A stretch of 64,000 bases of DNA from Melastoma dodecandrum. Its lineage: Eukaryota; Streptophyta; Magnoliopsida; Myrtales; Melastomataceae. The notes beneath the pieces were generated by a model. It had not been told where the DNA came from and searched no databases. It saw only the letters and a list, made by a program, of their open reading frames with translations. The translations under genes were made by a program, and so were the position numbers. Position 1 is the first letter of the stretch, and each line of letters begins with the position of its first letter. Location: NCBI GenBank assembly GCA_029817715.1, contig JARUPY010000538.1:4216001-4280000 (forward strand), given 5' to 3'. Positions 22,655 to 35,258 of this stretch are shown piece by piece.

Positions 22655-25547
22655 ATGATGGAAGAAAGTCATTATTATTAGAAACTTATTCGATCGATCA
22701 CTTAGATGGGGGTTTAGTTTATCTTTCGTGGAGACAAATATGTAAATACGGGCTTGTCCATCCAATGTCAATGTCACACGAGTATCACAGGACTATTTGA
22801 TATAATTCCAAACTCGTTAGCATATGATTGGGGGTTCTTACCTAACCAACGAAACGAGGCCCCCCCACCCTCATCATCTCCCCCACCCTCATACTCATCC
22901 TCCCATCTGGTCACTTGTCTGAACTCCTTTTTTTCTCCTCTCGAAAATTTCGGAAAGTAGATGGGTGGCACGGCCATTCTTCGCGGTCACAAGAGATAAG
23001 ACCAAATCACCCTCATGTGCCTGGCCTCGGAACAAACATTCAAAACATTGCACACATGTCGTCTCGCGTGATCGTTGCCTTCTCGCGTGCTGGTTGTCGT
23101 CTGCTAAGTCGCATACAACTATACAATAACAACGGTGGCCTCTTAACTTCTCCCAATCCCGTTGTGATGTTAAGAGGGTAAGGGAAGTGTTGGTGGGGGG
23201 ATGCACTCGAGAAGACAACAACGCGCCAACTCTTACCACCACATGGGGACAGGATTCGGGGGAGCACATCACTCGTTTCGCGACTTTTCCTCTGCTTCCC
23301 TACCTTCCCTTTCCTTCTTCGTGTAAAGGTTGTGGAGGTACGTCTCATTCCATGCAAGAACTATTTCTCCACCCTCCCACTATCAAGTTTTTCTCCCCTC
23401 TTCCTCTCCCTACCTTTTGCCACCGTGATTCTTTAGAAGGAGAAAAAGAAGCAGACGATGACCAGTTTCGAATGTTCGAAGGACGAGCTATTTGATCCGA
23501 ATCCCCCTTGGGGTTTTGTCCTAACATATGACCAGTCAACGAGGTCCATACTTTTCTAAGACGTGATCGTATACGAGTGTTTTTCGCCCGCTTGATAAAT
23601 AAAATATTTGGTAGTCAGATCGCGACTTGAGGTTTGGCACAAATCACACCCCTAATGCCTCTTTGACTTCCTAACGATTGTGACAAATTGAAGTTTTAGC
23701 CTCCTCATTTTGTCATTATTTTCACATTAATCACGCCGTGTTTGATTTGTGGTGAAACCGAGACGCTCGGTTAATCATAGGGTGCCGCCATTTATCGCTT
23801 ATGTTGGAATCCTGCATACTCGGCCTCCATTAAGTTTACCTCTGGGCGAAGTCAGGCCTGCGCTTGGTGAGGACGACCGAGAACGGCACCTTTGCTATGC
23901 CATGCTATTGGCGGGCAAGGGATCGACATAGGGAACGTGTTGGATCGTTTATGTACACTAAAAGGGGTGAATTAGTGTTTATCACTTTTTCGCCATTTCT
24001 TAACGTATGCGGAAGCGTTATTCAAAAGAGAGGTCGACTCGCTATAAGCGTTACGATATTGATCGTTAGATACTCGTGTGAATGTAAGCACGATCGTAAG
24101 GGACACAATAGTTTTTATAATGATTCAGCCTTAATCGATCTACATCCACTTTTTGCCGTAGAGGTGATTCCACTATATAAATATACTAGGTGCATATCAA
24201 CCTTTTGCATTAGCCTTTCAGTATCTCAACAAGTGAGATTTAAAATACTTTACAAAAGAGATCACTCCTGGGCAACGATCAGCTCCTCACGCAGTGGACG
24301 TCTTCTCGTTTCCAGCAGAATGATGCCCACACTCAGCAGATGATTGCTCAAAGGATTTCCATACAGTTTTTTCCTCCTCTCAGATAGATCTTGTCTATAA
24401 GCACAAGAGAGACAACCACAAAGAGTCAGAGAACATAAAGATAAAAAAGAATTGGTTCCACACACAGTGGAACCTAACTTCTCACAAGGCAAAGCCGGGG
24501 TATCCGTCCCACACTCTGTTCGGATGTGCACAGTTACCACAACCGCGACTTACTATATTGCACACCCAATGCCTAGGGTGGAATTTTCAACTCCGGCGGC
24601 TCCCACGCAACCTGCTCTACTGTCACTCTGAATCAGGAGGTCGAGACTTCTGCACAACACCGCTGTGCTCGGGAGAACCTCTTTCTACTCTAGTGGCGTT
24701 TCCAACTCCTACTCTACCCTGCAGGCACGAGACTTCTGGTGCGCACTCGCAAGTGTATGTCTAACTACTAAAACTCCGTCGGTTCGAGACTTCCTTGGGA
24801 AAAGACACAACAAGAACAGCTTTTTACCGATGGGTAACAACTGGTTACTGCGATCAGCACATGTATCCACTTAGCTTCCCTCAGATGATTCGTCAGCCGC
24901 TCGTTGAACGCACTGAGGACACACAATCCCTCTCACGACAACCAAGGTAGCACACAGCCCTTGGCACTCCCATTTAGGTAATTGTAGCGTAGTAATGCAA
25001 TATGAATTTACTGTAGTGTAGTAGCAACACACTTCTCAAGCTGTACAACAACGTATTTCTCATGCCACATTATCATCGAAACTAAGGTCAACAGAACGGA
25101 TGTTGGTATAGTATTAAGTACTGCTAGGGACAATGCTTGCCACGGATGGTAATCTCAAGAGGGAGAGGCGCGTATGAGGGTTTTCCATCCAGTAGATGCA
25201 AGATATTGTAGTCATTTTGAACAAATGTTTTAGGCAGGACGGGCAAAAAGCTATGAAGAGCAACACTAACCTATGTTGGCTAAAAATGGTACTTATCGTC
25301 TCTACGATGGGTTTTGAAAAAAATGAGAGAGACAACTTGTCTTTGAAGGCACTTAACTTGTGAGAGGGCCTCGATTTCTCGAGACAGGTTCGATTATTGA
25401 TAAGTTCCCCTTAAGATTCGAACCCCTGTCATTTTACAATTTAAGGAGATACCTTTATCCATTTAGGTCAAATTTTATTATCTAAGGGTTCCGGTTTTCT
25501 TAAATTCGCATATCTCTTTTTTATTTTTTTATTTATCAAGATGGGTA
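22655..25547. other. intergenic, repeat-like, no gene seen
   Basis: No frame here carries a domain I recognise. From about 23937 to 25015 the text (a 'GGGGTGAATTAGTG...TATGCGGAAGCG' phrase and later short GAGACTTC phrases) resembles dispersed plant retrotransposon debris, but I find no paired ends. The last 170 bp before the hAT TSD is AT-rich. Confidence 0.4.
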
Positions 25548-25569
25548 TCCGAAACTAGGGGTGAAAATG

Positions 25570-25700
25570 AGCCGAGCCTCTCGCGAGCTAGCTCGGTCAA
25601 AGCTCGGTTCGAGCTCGACTTTGACCGAGCTCGAGCCGGTTCGTTCCGGCTCGTTAACGAAACGAGTCGAGCTCGAGCCGAAACGCTAACAGCTCGAAGG
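25570..25700. repeat. hAT left subterminal GAGCTCG repeats
   Basis: Clustered AGCTCG/CGAGCT motifs in both orientations lie directly inside the left TIR. In related hAT elements such subterminal motifs bind transposase; that role here is inference. Confidence 0.8.
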
Positions 25701-26686
25701 CTCGCGAACATAATATTATATAATAAATTTTAATAATTTATTAATAAAAAATTAATAAATTACTTAAAAAACTTTTTCCTTCCCCCTCCCCACACTCTGT
25801 GGTAAAAGCAAACCCTAAAGAAAAAACCTCACTCTCCGTCTCCTTTTGGCGTGGCGATCTCCTCTCTTCATTAGATAAGTGGAAAATAATCGGCCTTTTC
25901 ATACTTTGTGTCTCGCGAGGATCGGCGGAGCGAGCGTCAAAAAGTACCGGAGAGGAACTGGCCGAATTTTACGCCCGTGGGTAAGCGACAGAAAGAAGTG
26001 AAGGCATCATAGTCAAGGTACGCTTCCCATCCCCTTACCCTCTCATATTGTGTTCGGGCATGATGATTCAAAGCACACGTGAATAGGAAGATCCGATGCC
26101 CTCCCATCGCTTGTTGGTTCATGATGATTTTCTATTCTGTGTTTTCCCCATAATTTTCTTTTTTGAAAAAAAATTGGGTTTCGTGATTTTAAATTATCTA
26201 TGCAAATGATTTGAATGATGAGACTTTTTCAAATATTAGTTATCCCTGGCTGATGCATCAAGTGCTGAATATTGTTCTCCGACAAATCCTTTTTAACAAA
26301 ACGTTAATGTTCACTTTTCATCTTTCAAATGTACGATAAATTGGGTCAGTTTGCCTCTTATGATGATGAATTTTAAAATTTTTGTTCTTTCGAGATTTTC
26401 GCCATGCGGAAAAATATTGGAGACATGAACTGAAGAGGCATGGCCTGATAATGTTCTTGTTCTAAACAACGCCTAAACTTTTCAAATTCTTAAGCATATA
26501 TTAATTTTTTTATTATATGTTATCCGTGAATTATTTTTATGCGATGAATAGTCTTATGCCCGTTATATATCTAGTGCAGAGGATCTCATATCCTTTGTGT
26601 TGGGGTCTGGACTTCTGTTGGTATTTGTGTTGGATTCATTTTGTCTCACATCTTCTCTTTGTTTGCTCTGTCAGCCGGAAACAAAT

Positions 26687-28717
26687 ATGTCAACGGATTA
26701 TACGTCTTCTGCACCAACCGTAGAGAGTGGTGTTGTTGAAAGTAACGAGTTGGGGAAGGAGCTTCAAATCCAAACCGGGGCATTGGAAAGGATAGAGCTA
26801 AATTCGGCTGGTGAAACTGATAATACAACAAAGAAGGATGCATTAGAAGATGAGAACTTCAAAGCAAATAAAAGGAAGAGAACTTCAGCGGTTTGGGATG
26901 ATTTTGAAGAAATTTTGGAGAATGGAGAGAAGAAAGCTAAATGCTCTCATTGCCGCCATCTCTTAACAATTCTTAAATCGGGGAGTACATATCACTTAAA
27001 GAGGCATAGAGATAATTGTTTGAAGAGGAAGATGAACTCGAAAGAAGATGAAAGACAAACGCGCTTGAATTTTCCGTCAATCGATGGAGCTACACTTCTA
27101 GTTCCCACGTTGCATTCCGGGAAGTTTGACATGGAACAAATGCGGGAGGCAGCTGCACATTGGATTATGATGCATGAACATCCATTTTCCATTTTGGATG
27201 AACAGGGATTCAATATGATGATGAAGTTAGGGATGCCCGAATGGAAAAAGATTGGTAGAGTTACAGGCAAGACGGATTGTATGAAAGTGTATGAGATTGA
27301 AAAGAGGAAGTTGAAGAAGAATATTGAAAGTGTTAGCAAAATCAGTTTGACAACTGATTGTTGGAAATCAAAGAACCAAAAGATAGAGTATATGGTTGTT
27401 ACAGGGCATTGGATTGACCAATCTTGGAAGTTGCACAAGAGGGTCTTGAGCTTCTTTCACATTCCACCCCCGAGAACAGGTATTCTGATTTCCGATGCAA
27501 TTTTTAAATGCATGAAAGATTGGGCTATTGAGAACAAGGTTTATTCTGTTACTGTTGATAATGCATCTAGTAATGATGTTGCTATCAAGTATTTGAAGGA
27601 GACGATTCAAGTCTCAAGGAAGTTATTGGGTGGAGGAAAGTTATTTCATGTTCGATGTTGTGCACATGTTCTGAATCTTTGTGTTCAGGATGGATTGGAT
27701 GAAATTAAAGACATCATCCAAGTAGTGAGGCAATGTGTGGAATACGTGAATCGTTCCGATGATAGGCTGATAAAATTTGTTGAGTGTGTACAACAACTAC
27801 AATTGAAAGAAAGGAGATTGGTTCGTGATTGCAAAACTCGATGGAACTCAACTTTCGATATGCTTAGTTGTGCTTTAAAGTTCAAGGATTCTTTTAGAAT
27901 GCTCTATCAATGCGATTCATTATTTGATTATTGCCCTTTGTATGAACATTGGGATAAAGCTCACAAGATTTGTTCGTTGTTGGAGTCATTTTGGACAGCT
28001 ACACATATTATTTCAGGCAGTGAGTATACTACTTCGAATTTATATCTTCAAAAAGTTCAGAAAGTAAAATCGGCCTTAGATATTGCTGCTGAACATTCAG
28101 ATGAATTTATTAAGGCATTAGCATGTAAGATGAAGCTTAAGTTTGACAAATATTGGGGCGAATGCAACTTATTGATGGCTGTTGCTGCGGTGCTCGACCC
28201 AAGTCAAAAAATGATGGCAGTTGATTTCTGTTTTCCAAAGCTTTATTCTGACAGAGATGTTTCAAAGAATAAAGATTTGGTGGAAAAAACAATTGAAGGC
28301 CTTTATGAAGAATATGTTATAGAGCATTCGAAGGCATCTTCTAACTATTCGAATTATGAGAGTTTGCGTTCTTCTAGCAGTGTTGGCATGCAAGCAAGTA
28401 TTACTCAAAACTAGGATGATTTTGAATCATATTGTGAAAAACTTGAGACTTCAGGGCCTAGAAAATCTGAATTGGCTGAATATTTGGGAAAAAGTCGTCT
28501 AAAAAAGAGTGAAATTGGCAAAGACTTTTCTTGTTTGGATTGGTGGAAGATGAATAGGGTACATTACCCAATTTTGTCAAGAATGGCAGCTGATATTTTA
28601 GCCATCCCAACAAGCTCAGTGGCTTCTGAAGCAACATTCAGTGCTGGAACGAGGGTAATTGATGCTTATCGTTCATCTCTTTCTCCGAATACGGTAGAAG
28701 CATTACTTTGTGGATGA
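26687..28717 (+). pseudogene. hAT transposase (BED finger, dimerisation domain), two stops
   Basis: The start is placed at MSTDYTSSAPT (26687), just after a TTTGCTCTGTCAG acceptor. In order: an N-terminal acidic region; a BED zinc finger near residues 65-115 (CSHCRHLL...HLKRHRDNC); the hAT catalytic core with TTDCWKS and VTVDNASSND carrying acidic residues; and the C-terminal hAT dimerisation domain (MAADILAIPTSSVASEATFS). A TAG at 28412-28414 and a TGA at 28715-28717 interrupt an otherwise continuous frame that flows on as DDFESYCEKLE and DWLRHLHG. The gene is otherwise nearly intact. No expression evidence is available. Confidence 0.93.
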
Positions 28718-29229
28718 GATTGGCTTCGACATTTACATGGGATGAAAAAAATTGAAAAGGTAAGTTTTTTTCATTTAAAGTTTTTTCAATTTATGAAATA
28801 TATTATTTATTAAACATGTTACTAACCCAAGCTTTTTATTTCTCTTTTTTGTTTCTTTTACAGAAAGGGAAAACATACCAAGAGATATTTATTCAAGTAC
28901 CTAATTCAACTTCTTGAAGTAAGCTAAATATCGTTACATACTTTATAAAATTTTAAGATATTTATTGTCTTATTATTGTTATGGTGATTGTAATACTCTT
29001 TATAATATTTTATATGCAGGTGATGATGCTTGTGATATTATTATGATTGGTAATGAAGTTATATCGTGAAGATGTTTTAAGAGTATGATTCTTGTGGTTT
29101 GTGATTGTTTTGATAAATCTGGTTCTATTTATGGAGATGTTTTGGGAGAATAGTTTGGAGATGTTTTGGAATTATGATTTTGTTGAAATATTTTGACAAC
29201 ATTGTTCATATTTATGTTTTTGAAGTGAA

Positions 29230-29515
29230 CTTTATTAAATATGTTTTCGAGCCAACCGAGCCGAGTTCGGGTCAACGTCAATATATGTATATTTTGAAAT
29301 CGAGCTCGAGCTTTCGAGCCGAGCTTTCGAGCCAAGCTTAGGCTCGATCTACATTCGAGCCTTTCGAGCCGAGCTCGAGCTCTCCATAATTGGAACGAGC
29401 CGAGTTCGAGCTCCAATTATTTGAGCTCGATCGAGCTTGAGCCGAGCTCGAGCTCGAGCTTTTCCTAATCGAGCCGAGCTCGAGCTTAGGAGTACTCGAT
29501 CTCGACTCGACTCAT
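29230..29515. repeat. hAT right subterminal GAGCTCG repeats
   Basis: A dense run of GAGCCGAGCTCGAGC-like motifs, longer than at the left end, stops just before the right TIR. Confidence 0.85.
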
Positions 29516-29534
29516 TTTCACCCCTATCCGAAAC

Positions 29535-30261
29535 CCGTCCTTATGTTTGGTAAATATTTGAGCCCACCCAACTTAAAGACGTGTTTTAATAAAAAAAAGT
29601 TCAGAATTTGAAAACTCTATCTATTTTATAAAATTAAACAAGAATTTTTAAAACCCGCCATAATATAATTTTTTGGACTCGGAGAATTTTTTTTTAAATA
29701 CCACATGTATATCTGTATAAACCTCGAAAATGGTTTGCCAAACCCAATGAATGTGTTTAGAGTCCATGACATGTATCCTAAGGAATTAGGTCAAATATAG
29801 TGATAACTAAGCAGGCCCCGTTTTGATATAGTTAGGTTCGGTCGTAATTGTTCTCAATTAGGCTTTAGGGCCCCAAAATGGTTGTCGGCCGAGTTTCTAC
29901 AAACTAAGGGCCGAACTCTTCTTGGTCTGCCGTCAGTTTTTATACTTACTCACTGAAAGCAAGGAGGGGGGAGAAACTGACGAAGAAGGGGTTGACCAGA
30001 AAAGGCTGTCCTGTCCGCCGACTAAGGCCGCTTCTTCAGACATAAGCTCATTACTTTTGGACAAAAAGCTATTTATAAAACAGAAAGAAAGACACGCACA
30101 CTGATAAGACTTCCGGGTCCGTCTCTCCTTCCCTTCAACTACATCGCACCAACAAAACCCAGAGAGATCGAGAGGGCGAGGGAGAGGAGAGGGAGACGAC
30201 GAATTCCCTCCACCCCCAGAGAGCGAAAGGGAAGATCTTGATCCCCTCCCCGCGCCCTCCT
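29535..30261 (+). promoter_or_regulatory. CPR promoter and 5' UTR
   Basis: This is the space between the hAT right TSD and the CPR start. A TATA-like ATTTATAAAA lies at 30071-30080. A purine-rich GA leader (about 30160-30200) precedes the ATG, consistent with a 5' UTR of roughly 150 nt. Distal promoter sequence beyond about 730 bp has been displaced by the hAT insertion. Confidence 0.6.
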
Positions 30262-33200
30262 ATGGCAGCCGAGCAGTCCACCCTCGATCTCCTCGCCGCG
30301 TTTATCCAGGGCAAGGTGGACCCCTCCCACGCCTTCGAGAATCGGGAGCTCGTCGTCATCCTCACCACCTCGATCGCCGTCCTCATCGGCTGCGTCGTCG
30401 TCCTCGTTTGGCGGAAATCAGGCACCCAGAAGAAGTACAGCGCCTTTGTCCCTCCCAAGCCCTTGATCGTCAAGGAGGTGGAGCCCGAGTTCGATGATGG
30501 GAAGAAGAAAGTTACCATCTTTTTCGGCACCCAGACGGGCACCGCTGAAGGTTTCGCCAAGGTTTGACTTTCTCTTAGGGTGATCTCCGGCGGCTGTTTT
30601 TGCTGGAATCCTGCTTTTTGAGCAATTCTATCGCTTGTCTGGTTCTTTCGGAGAGGTGGACTCTTACAGTTTGTTCGATTGTTGGATTTTTTGGTGATCT
30701 TGTGTGTGGCGGCAGGCAATGGCGGATGAAGCCAAGGCTAGATATGAGAAAGCAACGTTCAAAGTTGTCGATTTGGTACGTGAGGACTTGTTTTCTGTTT
30801 ATTTTTTTGAATCCTGTTCAATTCGCCCCTGTTTTGCTGTAGGATGACTATGCGGCTGATGATGACGAGTACGAAGAAAAGCTGAAGAAAGAGAGTTTTG
30901 CCCTCTTTTTCCTTGCAACGTGAGGATTCACTTCTTTTCTCTATTTCAAGTTGCTAATGTTTTCATTTGATCCTTTTGTTGTCTTATCATGGTCTCTAAT
31001 TTAGACTTCTTCTGATCTTCAATGGTGTAATGCAGGTACGGAGATGGAGAGCCCACGGATAATGCGGCAAGGTTCTACAAGTGGTTCACGGAGGTTAATT
31101 CATTCTTCTCAAGTTCATGATCTTCCATTCAACACCTTTAGCTAGTGTCCAAAGCTAAGACTTTGGTGTGATCCTTCAGGGCAAGGAAAGAGAAAGATGG
31201 CTCCAGAACCTTCAATTTGGGGTGTTTGGTCTAGGGAACAGACAGTACGAACACTTTAACAAGGTTGCTACACTTGTGACTTACTCAACTGCTAGTTAGA
31301 ACCTTAGCATCTTTCCATTGGATGTTCAGGCTTATTCTATTTTTGATTGATCATTCTACTACAGGTTGCAAAGGAGGTGGATGAGATCCTGGGCGAGCAA
31401 GGCAAGTTTGTAACTTGCTTTGATCTCCTGTTAATGTATGGATTCCAATAGTTTAATGGGAATGTTTCTTCAATAGTGGAGTTCTCCTGAATCAAACAAA
31501 TGTTTCTAGTTGCTTACTTTGGTGTAAGAAATTACCTATAACCCTTCATTCTTGAAGGGATTCATATGGGAGGATGTGGAGTTCCTACGAGATGGTCATG
31601 GAGCCGATTGCCTGTAGTTTGTTTATTAATGATGGGCCCATGTTGTTGATGAAGAAATTGCTCGTTTGCATTCCTTTATGAGTTTGAATTTCTGTTTCCT
31701 CCTCTGATCTAAACAGTTCCCACGGTCTACAGGTGGGAAGCGACTTGTGCCTGTTGGTCTTGGAGACGATGATCAGTGCATTGAAGATGATTTCACAGCA
31801 TGGTATCCTATAGAAGATCTCTTCCTTCTGAATCTATGATGTGGTTTGACCTGGTATAACTTAATTATTAATGGGAGAAAAACTAACAATGGAGAATGGG
31901 ACTCTCTTTTCAGGAGAGAGTTGGTGTGGCCCGAGTTAGACCAGCTGCTTCGTGACGAAGATGATACAACGGTCTCTACTCCTTATACTGCTGCTATTTT
32001 GGAATACCGAGTCGTAATCCATGACTCTGTTGATGCACCTGTATTAAGCAAGAGCTTAAGCATTGTGAATGGTCATGCCATTATCGATGCTCAACATCCT
32101 TGCAGGTAACAAAGTACATGATCACATACTATTTGTATATTTTGTGGGCATCTCTGGAGTATTTTGGACTATGTTATCTAAAACAACTCTTGAATTATGT
32201 GCTTCATGAAGGGCCAATGTTGCAGTAAGGAGAGAACTTCATACTCCTGAATCTGATCGATCTTGTATTCATCTGGAGTTTGACATTGCTGGCACTGGGA
32301 TAACGTAAGTTGTTTACCTTGCTGCATACTGCTTTATATGCGACACATGTTATACCCAAGAAGTCGTCGGGCGGGATGAATAGTTGTCTGCTTGTGAAAG
32401 TTGCCCTGGCTTAAATGTTGTATTCTTGCTTCCTGCATTTCAGGTATGAGACAGGGGATCATGTCGGCGTCTTCTGTGAGAATCTACCAGAGGTTGTAGA
32501 GGAAGCAATCACACTGCTTGGTTTGTCCCCTGACACTTATTTCTCTGTCCACACTGACAAGGAAGACGGCACCCCACTCGGCGGAGGTTCCTTGCCACCT
32601 CCGTTTCCATCCTGCCGATTGAGAACAGCGTTGACTCGATATGCTGATCTGTTAAGTTCCCCTAAAAAGGTTGGTCCAAGTTTCGTGCAGGAGAGAAACT
32701 TTCCGGTGTTCTCGAATTAATCTTTTAGTTTAAGATTTGAGTTTCCTTGACAATTATTTGTTTGATGATTTGATTTCAGTCTGCTCTTCTTGCTTTGGCG
32801 GCTCATGCATCTGATCCAAATGAAGCTGAGAGGTTGAGATTCCTTGCATCACCTGCTGGGAAGGTAAAGTCTGCAATTTCTTCTGAAAAGGATTGGCTTT
32901 TTATTTCTTGTCTAGCCTATGAAAGATGATATAAAAAAGAGATAATGAGTGGCGCATTATTGCATTATCAATAATTCAGGATGAATATGCACAATGGGTG
33001 GTGTCATCCCAGAGAGGCCTCCTTGAAATCATGGCTGAGTTCCCTTCTGCTAGACCTCCTCTTGGCGTGTTCTTTGCTGCAGTTGCCCCCAGATTACAAC
33101 CTAGATTCTATTCAATATCTTCATCTCCCAGGTGATTCTGTAATTCTTATGAAAAGGTTACCCTTTGCTTCATCTTATTTCGAAAGTTGGGGGCGTCTTT

Positions 33201-34705
33201 AACCATTGTTGTTTGATAATCTATCACTCAATGGATATCAATCCTCTTGTGTTGGCTTCTAAGATAATCAAACATTTAATCCGGATGAAATATTTCAGGA
33301 TGGCACCTTCAAGGATCCATGTTACCTGTGCTCTGGTTTATGAAGTAACTCCAACAGGAAGGATCCACAAAGGAGTATGTTCTACATGGATGAAGGTAAT
33401 ACCAGTTCTTTTTCTTTTACATCTCTTATCGCCCTAAGTTTATGGACATTATTTAGAAAATTAGTCTAGTAGAGAGGCTGAAAATGACATAGAAGAATTT
33501 CCTCTAAAGTTTTTGCATTCATCTCAAGAGGTAGATGTATTGTGGGATCAAATGAAAAATGAAGTTGAGGAAGGACCAGGCTGAGTGACTGATCTGCTTC
33601 GTTCAGCTCGGCCATTTTGAGCAAGAGTGGAATTAGTTCTCTACCTTCTCTCTTTCTTTGTGATGTAAAAATCGGTTTAATTTCCCAATTCTCCACTATC
33701 TAACTTTGGGATATGTAGTTTACTCATATGCTACATCATTTCTCTCCTGTAGGAGGCCGTGCCATTAGAGCAGAGTGACCAGTGCAGTTGGGCACCCATT
33801 TTCACTAGACAATCAAATTTTAAGCTCCCCATGGATGCTAAGTTACCAATCATAATGATCGGTCCAGGGACAGGGCTAGCACCTTTCAGAGGTTTCTTAC
33901 AGGTTTGTTTTCTGTCTTATAGTTCATTCTGTTTTACATTAGTAAATTGAAGCTAGTCATATGACATGGCCAATCTATTTGCAGGAAAGGCTCGCTCTAA
34001 AGGAAGCCGGAGTGGAGTTGGGTCCAGCTGTACTATTTTTCGGATGCCGGAACCGAAAAATGGTACTTCCAAGGCTAATTGGTCTGCTGGATTATTGAAA
34101 CAGGTTCATGAAGTTGATCAGCCGTCTCTTGTTTTTCCAGGACTACATATATGAAGACGAGCTGAACAACTTTGTGCAAGCTGGTGCAATCTCCGAACTT
34201 GTAGTGGCCTTCTCACGTGAGGGACCAACAAAGCAATATGTACAACACAAAATGTTGGAGAAGGTATATTGTGCTGGCTTTCTTTCTTTAAATTGATCTT
34301 CTTGGTAGCTCTTTCTAAGAGTTGGGTAACAATTTCTCACATCGGTTACTCATCTTTTAGGCCTCAGATATTTGGACTATGATCTCTCAAGGAGGCTATT
34401 TATATGTTTGTGGGGATGCTAAGGGCATGGCCAGGGATGTTCACAGAACTCTTCATACCATTGTACAAGAGCAGGTAATTATCGTTTTGAAAATTGCCAT
34501 CTCGTCCCATCTGTGAATCTGTGGCTGGTTTTTGGCTGTTAATTAAGTATTCTAGGCGGGATATCAACGTGAAAACCACATAGCTTTCTGCTTCGCTGCT
34601 TGATGTGGGGTTCTTCCTTCACAGGGTTCCCTTGATAGTTCCAAAACGGAGAGCATGGTGAAAAATCTCCAAATGAACGGCAGATACCTGCGTGACGTGT
34701 GGTGA
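30262..34705 (+). CDS. CPR: NADPH-cytochrome P450 reductase
   Basis: The 691-residue model has 18 exons: 30262-30561, 30716-30775, 30843-30919, 31036-31093, 31180-31263, 31365-31401, 31733-31802, 31914-32105, 32212-32304, 32444-32669, 32780-32863, 32980-33131, 33299-33395, 33753-33902, 33985-34062, 34141-34263, 34361-34474 and 34625-34705, 2076 nt in frame. It moves electrons from NADPH through FAD and FMN to P450s at the ER. Visible parts: one membrane anchor (about residues 28-48); the FMN loop [10 protein letters not shown] (about 88) and [12 protein letters not shown]; the FAD motif RFYSISSSP (about 470) and GVCSTWM; the NADPH motif [13 protein letters not shown] (about 547); and the terminal VW that stacks on FAD. 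Intron 6 (31402-31732) starts with GC. The N-terminal extension is short, unlike the longer class II forms. Confidence 0.96.
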
Positions 34706-35231
34706 ACCACAAAGGTTGAAATGGAGGTTGAGTGCACGGCTGATAGTCTGCACTTTAGAGCAGTTGATCGTGTAATTCTTTTTAGCTTTTGATAAGTGAC
34801 CTGAATTATTCTTGTGGTTTTCTGCAGAAGATAGTGAGGACCACATGGACATAGTATGTACACTACCATAATTCACTTGTATAAACCCAGATAAAGGATC
34901 TTATATGCCGACTTGTTTTGTTCCTTCTGTATTGCAACTGTCATTACTATCTCACTGGTAAAGCACTATGACTCAACCAGATGAACGAAGGCATTAAGCA
35001 GAAAGCCAAACTGGCCCTCAATAGAAATCCCATACAAGGGAGTCCACAAATATCCATGAATTACAGCTACTTACACTGCTTTTGACAGGAACATGACACC
35101 TCCCAAGAAAAACATATATGAAATTCTACTACAGCAAGGTCGACGATCAGCATTGGCAACGGATAACTTTGGTCCTCAATCATTGTCAGCATGCTCCACG
35201 TCCTCGATTGTTGTCAGCATTTTCCAGGTCC
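34706..35231. other. convergent 3' ends of CPR and SmF
   Basis: CPR (+) and SmF (-) end tail to tail with 526 bp between stop codons. The interval should hold both 3' UTRs. The SmF side carries the 28-bp tandem repeat described separately. Confidence 0.6.
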
Positions 35232-35258
35232 TCAATCGTTGTCAGCATTTTCCAGGTC
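35175..35258. repeat. 28-bp x3 tandem repeat spanning the SmF stop codon
   Basis: Exact 28-bp period: 35231-35258, 35203-35230 and 35175-35202. The copy nearest the gene contains the last SmF codons and the TGA. The next copy differs at two bases (its TGA reads CGA), and the outermost differs at about four. Confidence 0.95.

Larger units (their letters stand above)
25556..29526 (+). mobile_element. hAT transposon (RICESLEEPER/Ac type)
   Basis: This 3971-bp element begins TAGGGGTGAAAATGAG and ends with the inverted copy CTCATTTTCACCCCTA. It is flanked by a perfect 8-bp target duplication TCCGAAAC (25548-25555 and 29527-29534), the hAT signature. Both subterminal zones are packed with GAGCTCGAGC-type motifs. 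The single transposase gene has two in-frame stops. It lies between MULE-2 and CPR, with its right end 735 bp upstream of the CPR start codon. Confidence 0.96.

Noticed and set aside
23937..25015. Retrotransposon LTR
   Set aside because: The wording resembles dispersed plant retroelement sequence, but I found no paired repeat, TSD or primer-binding site.
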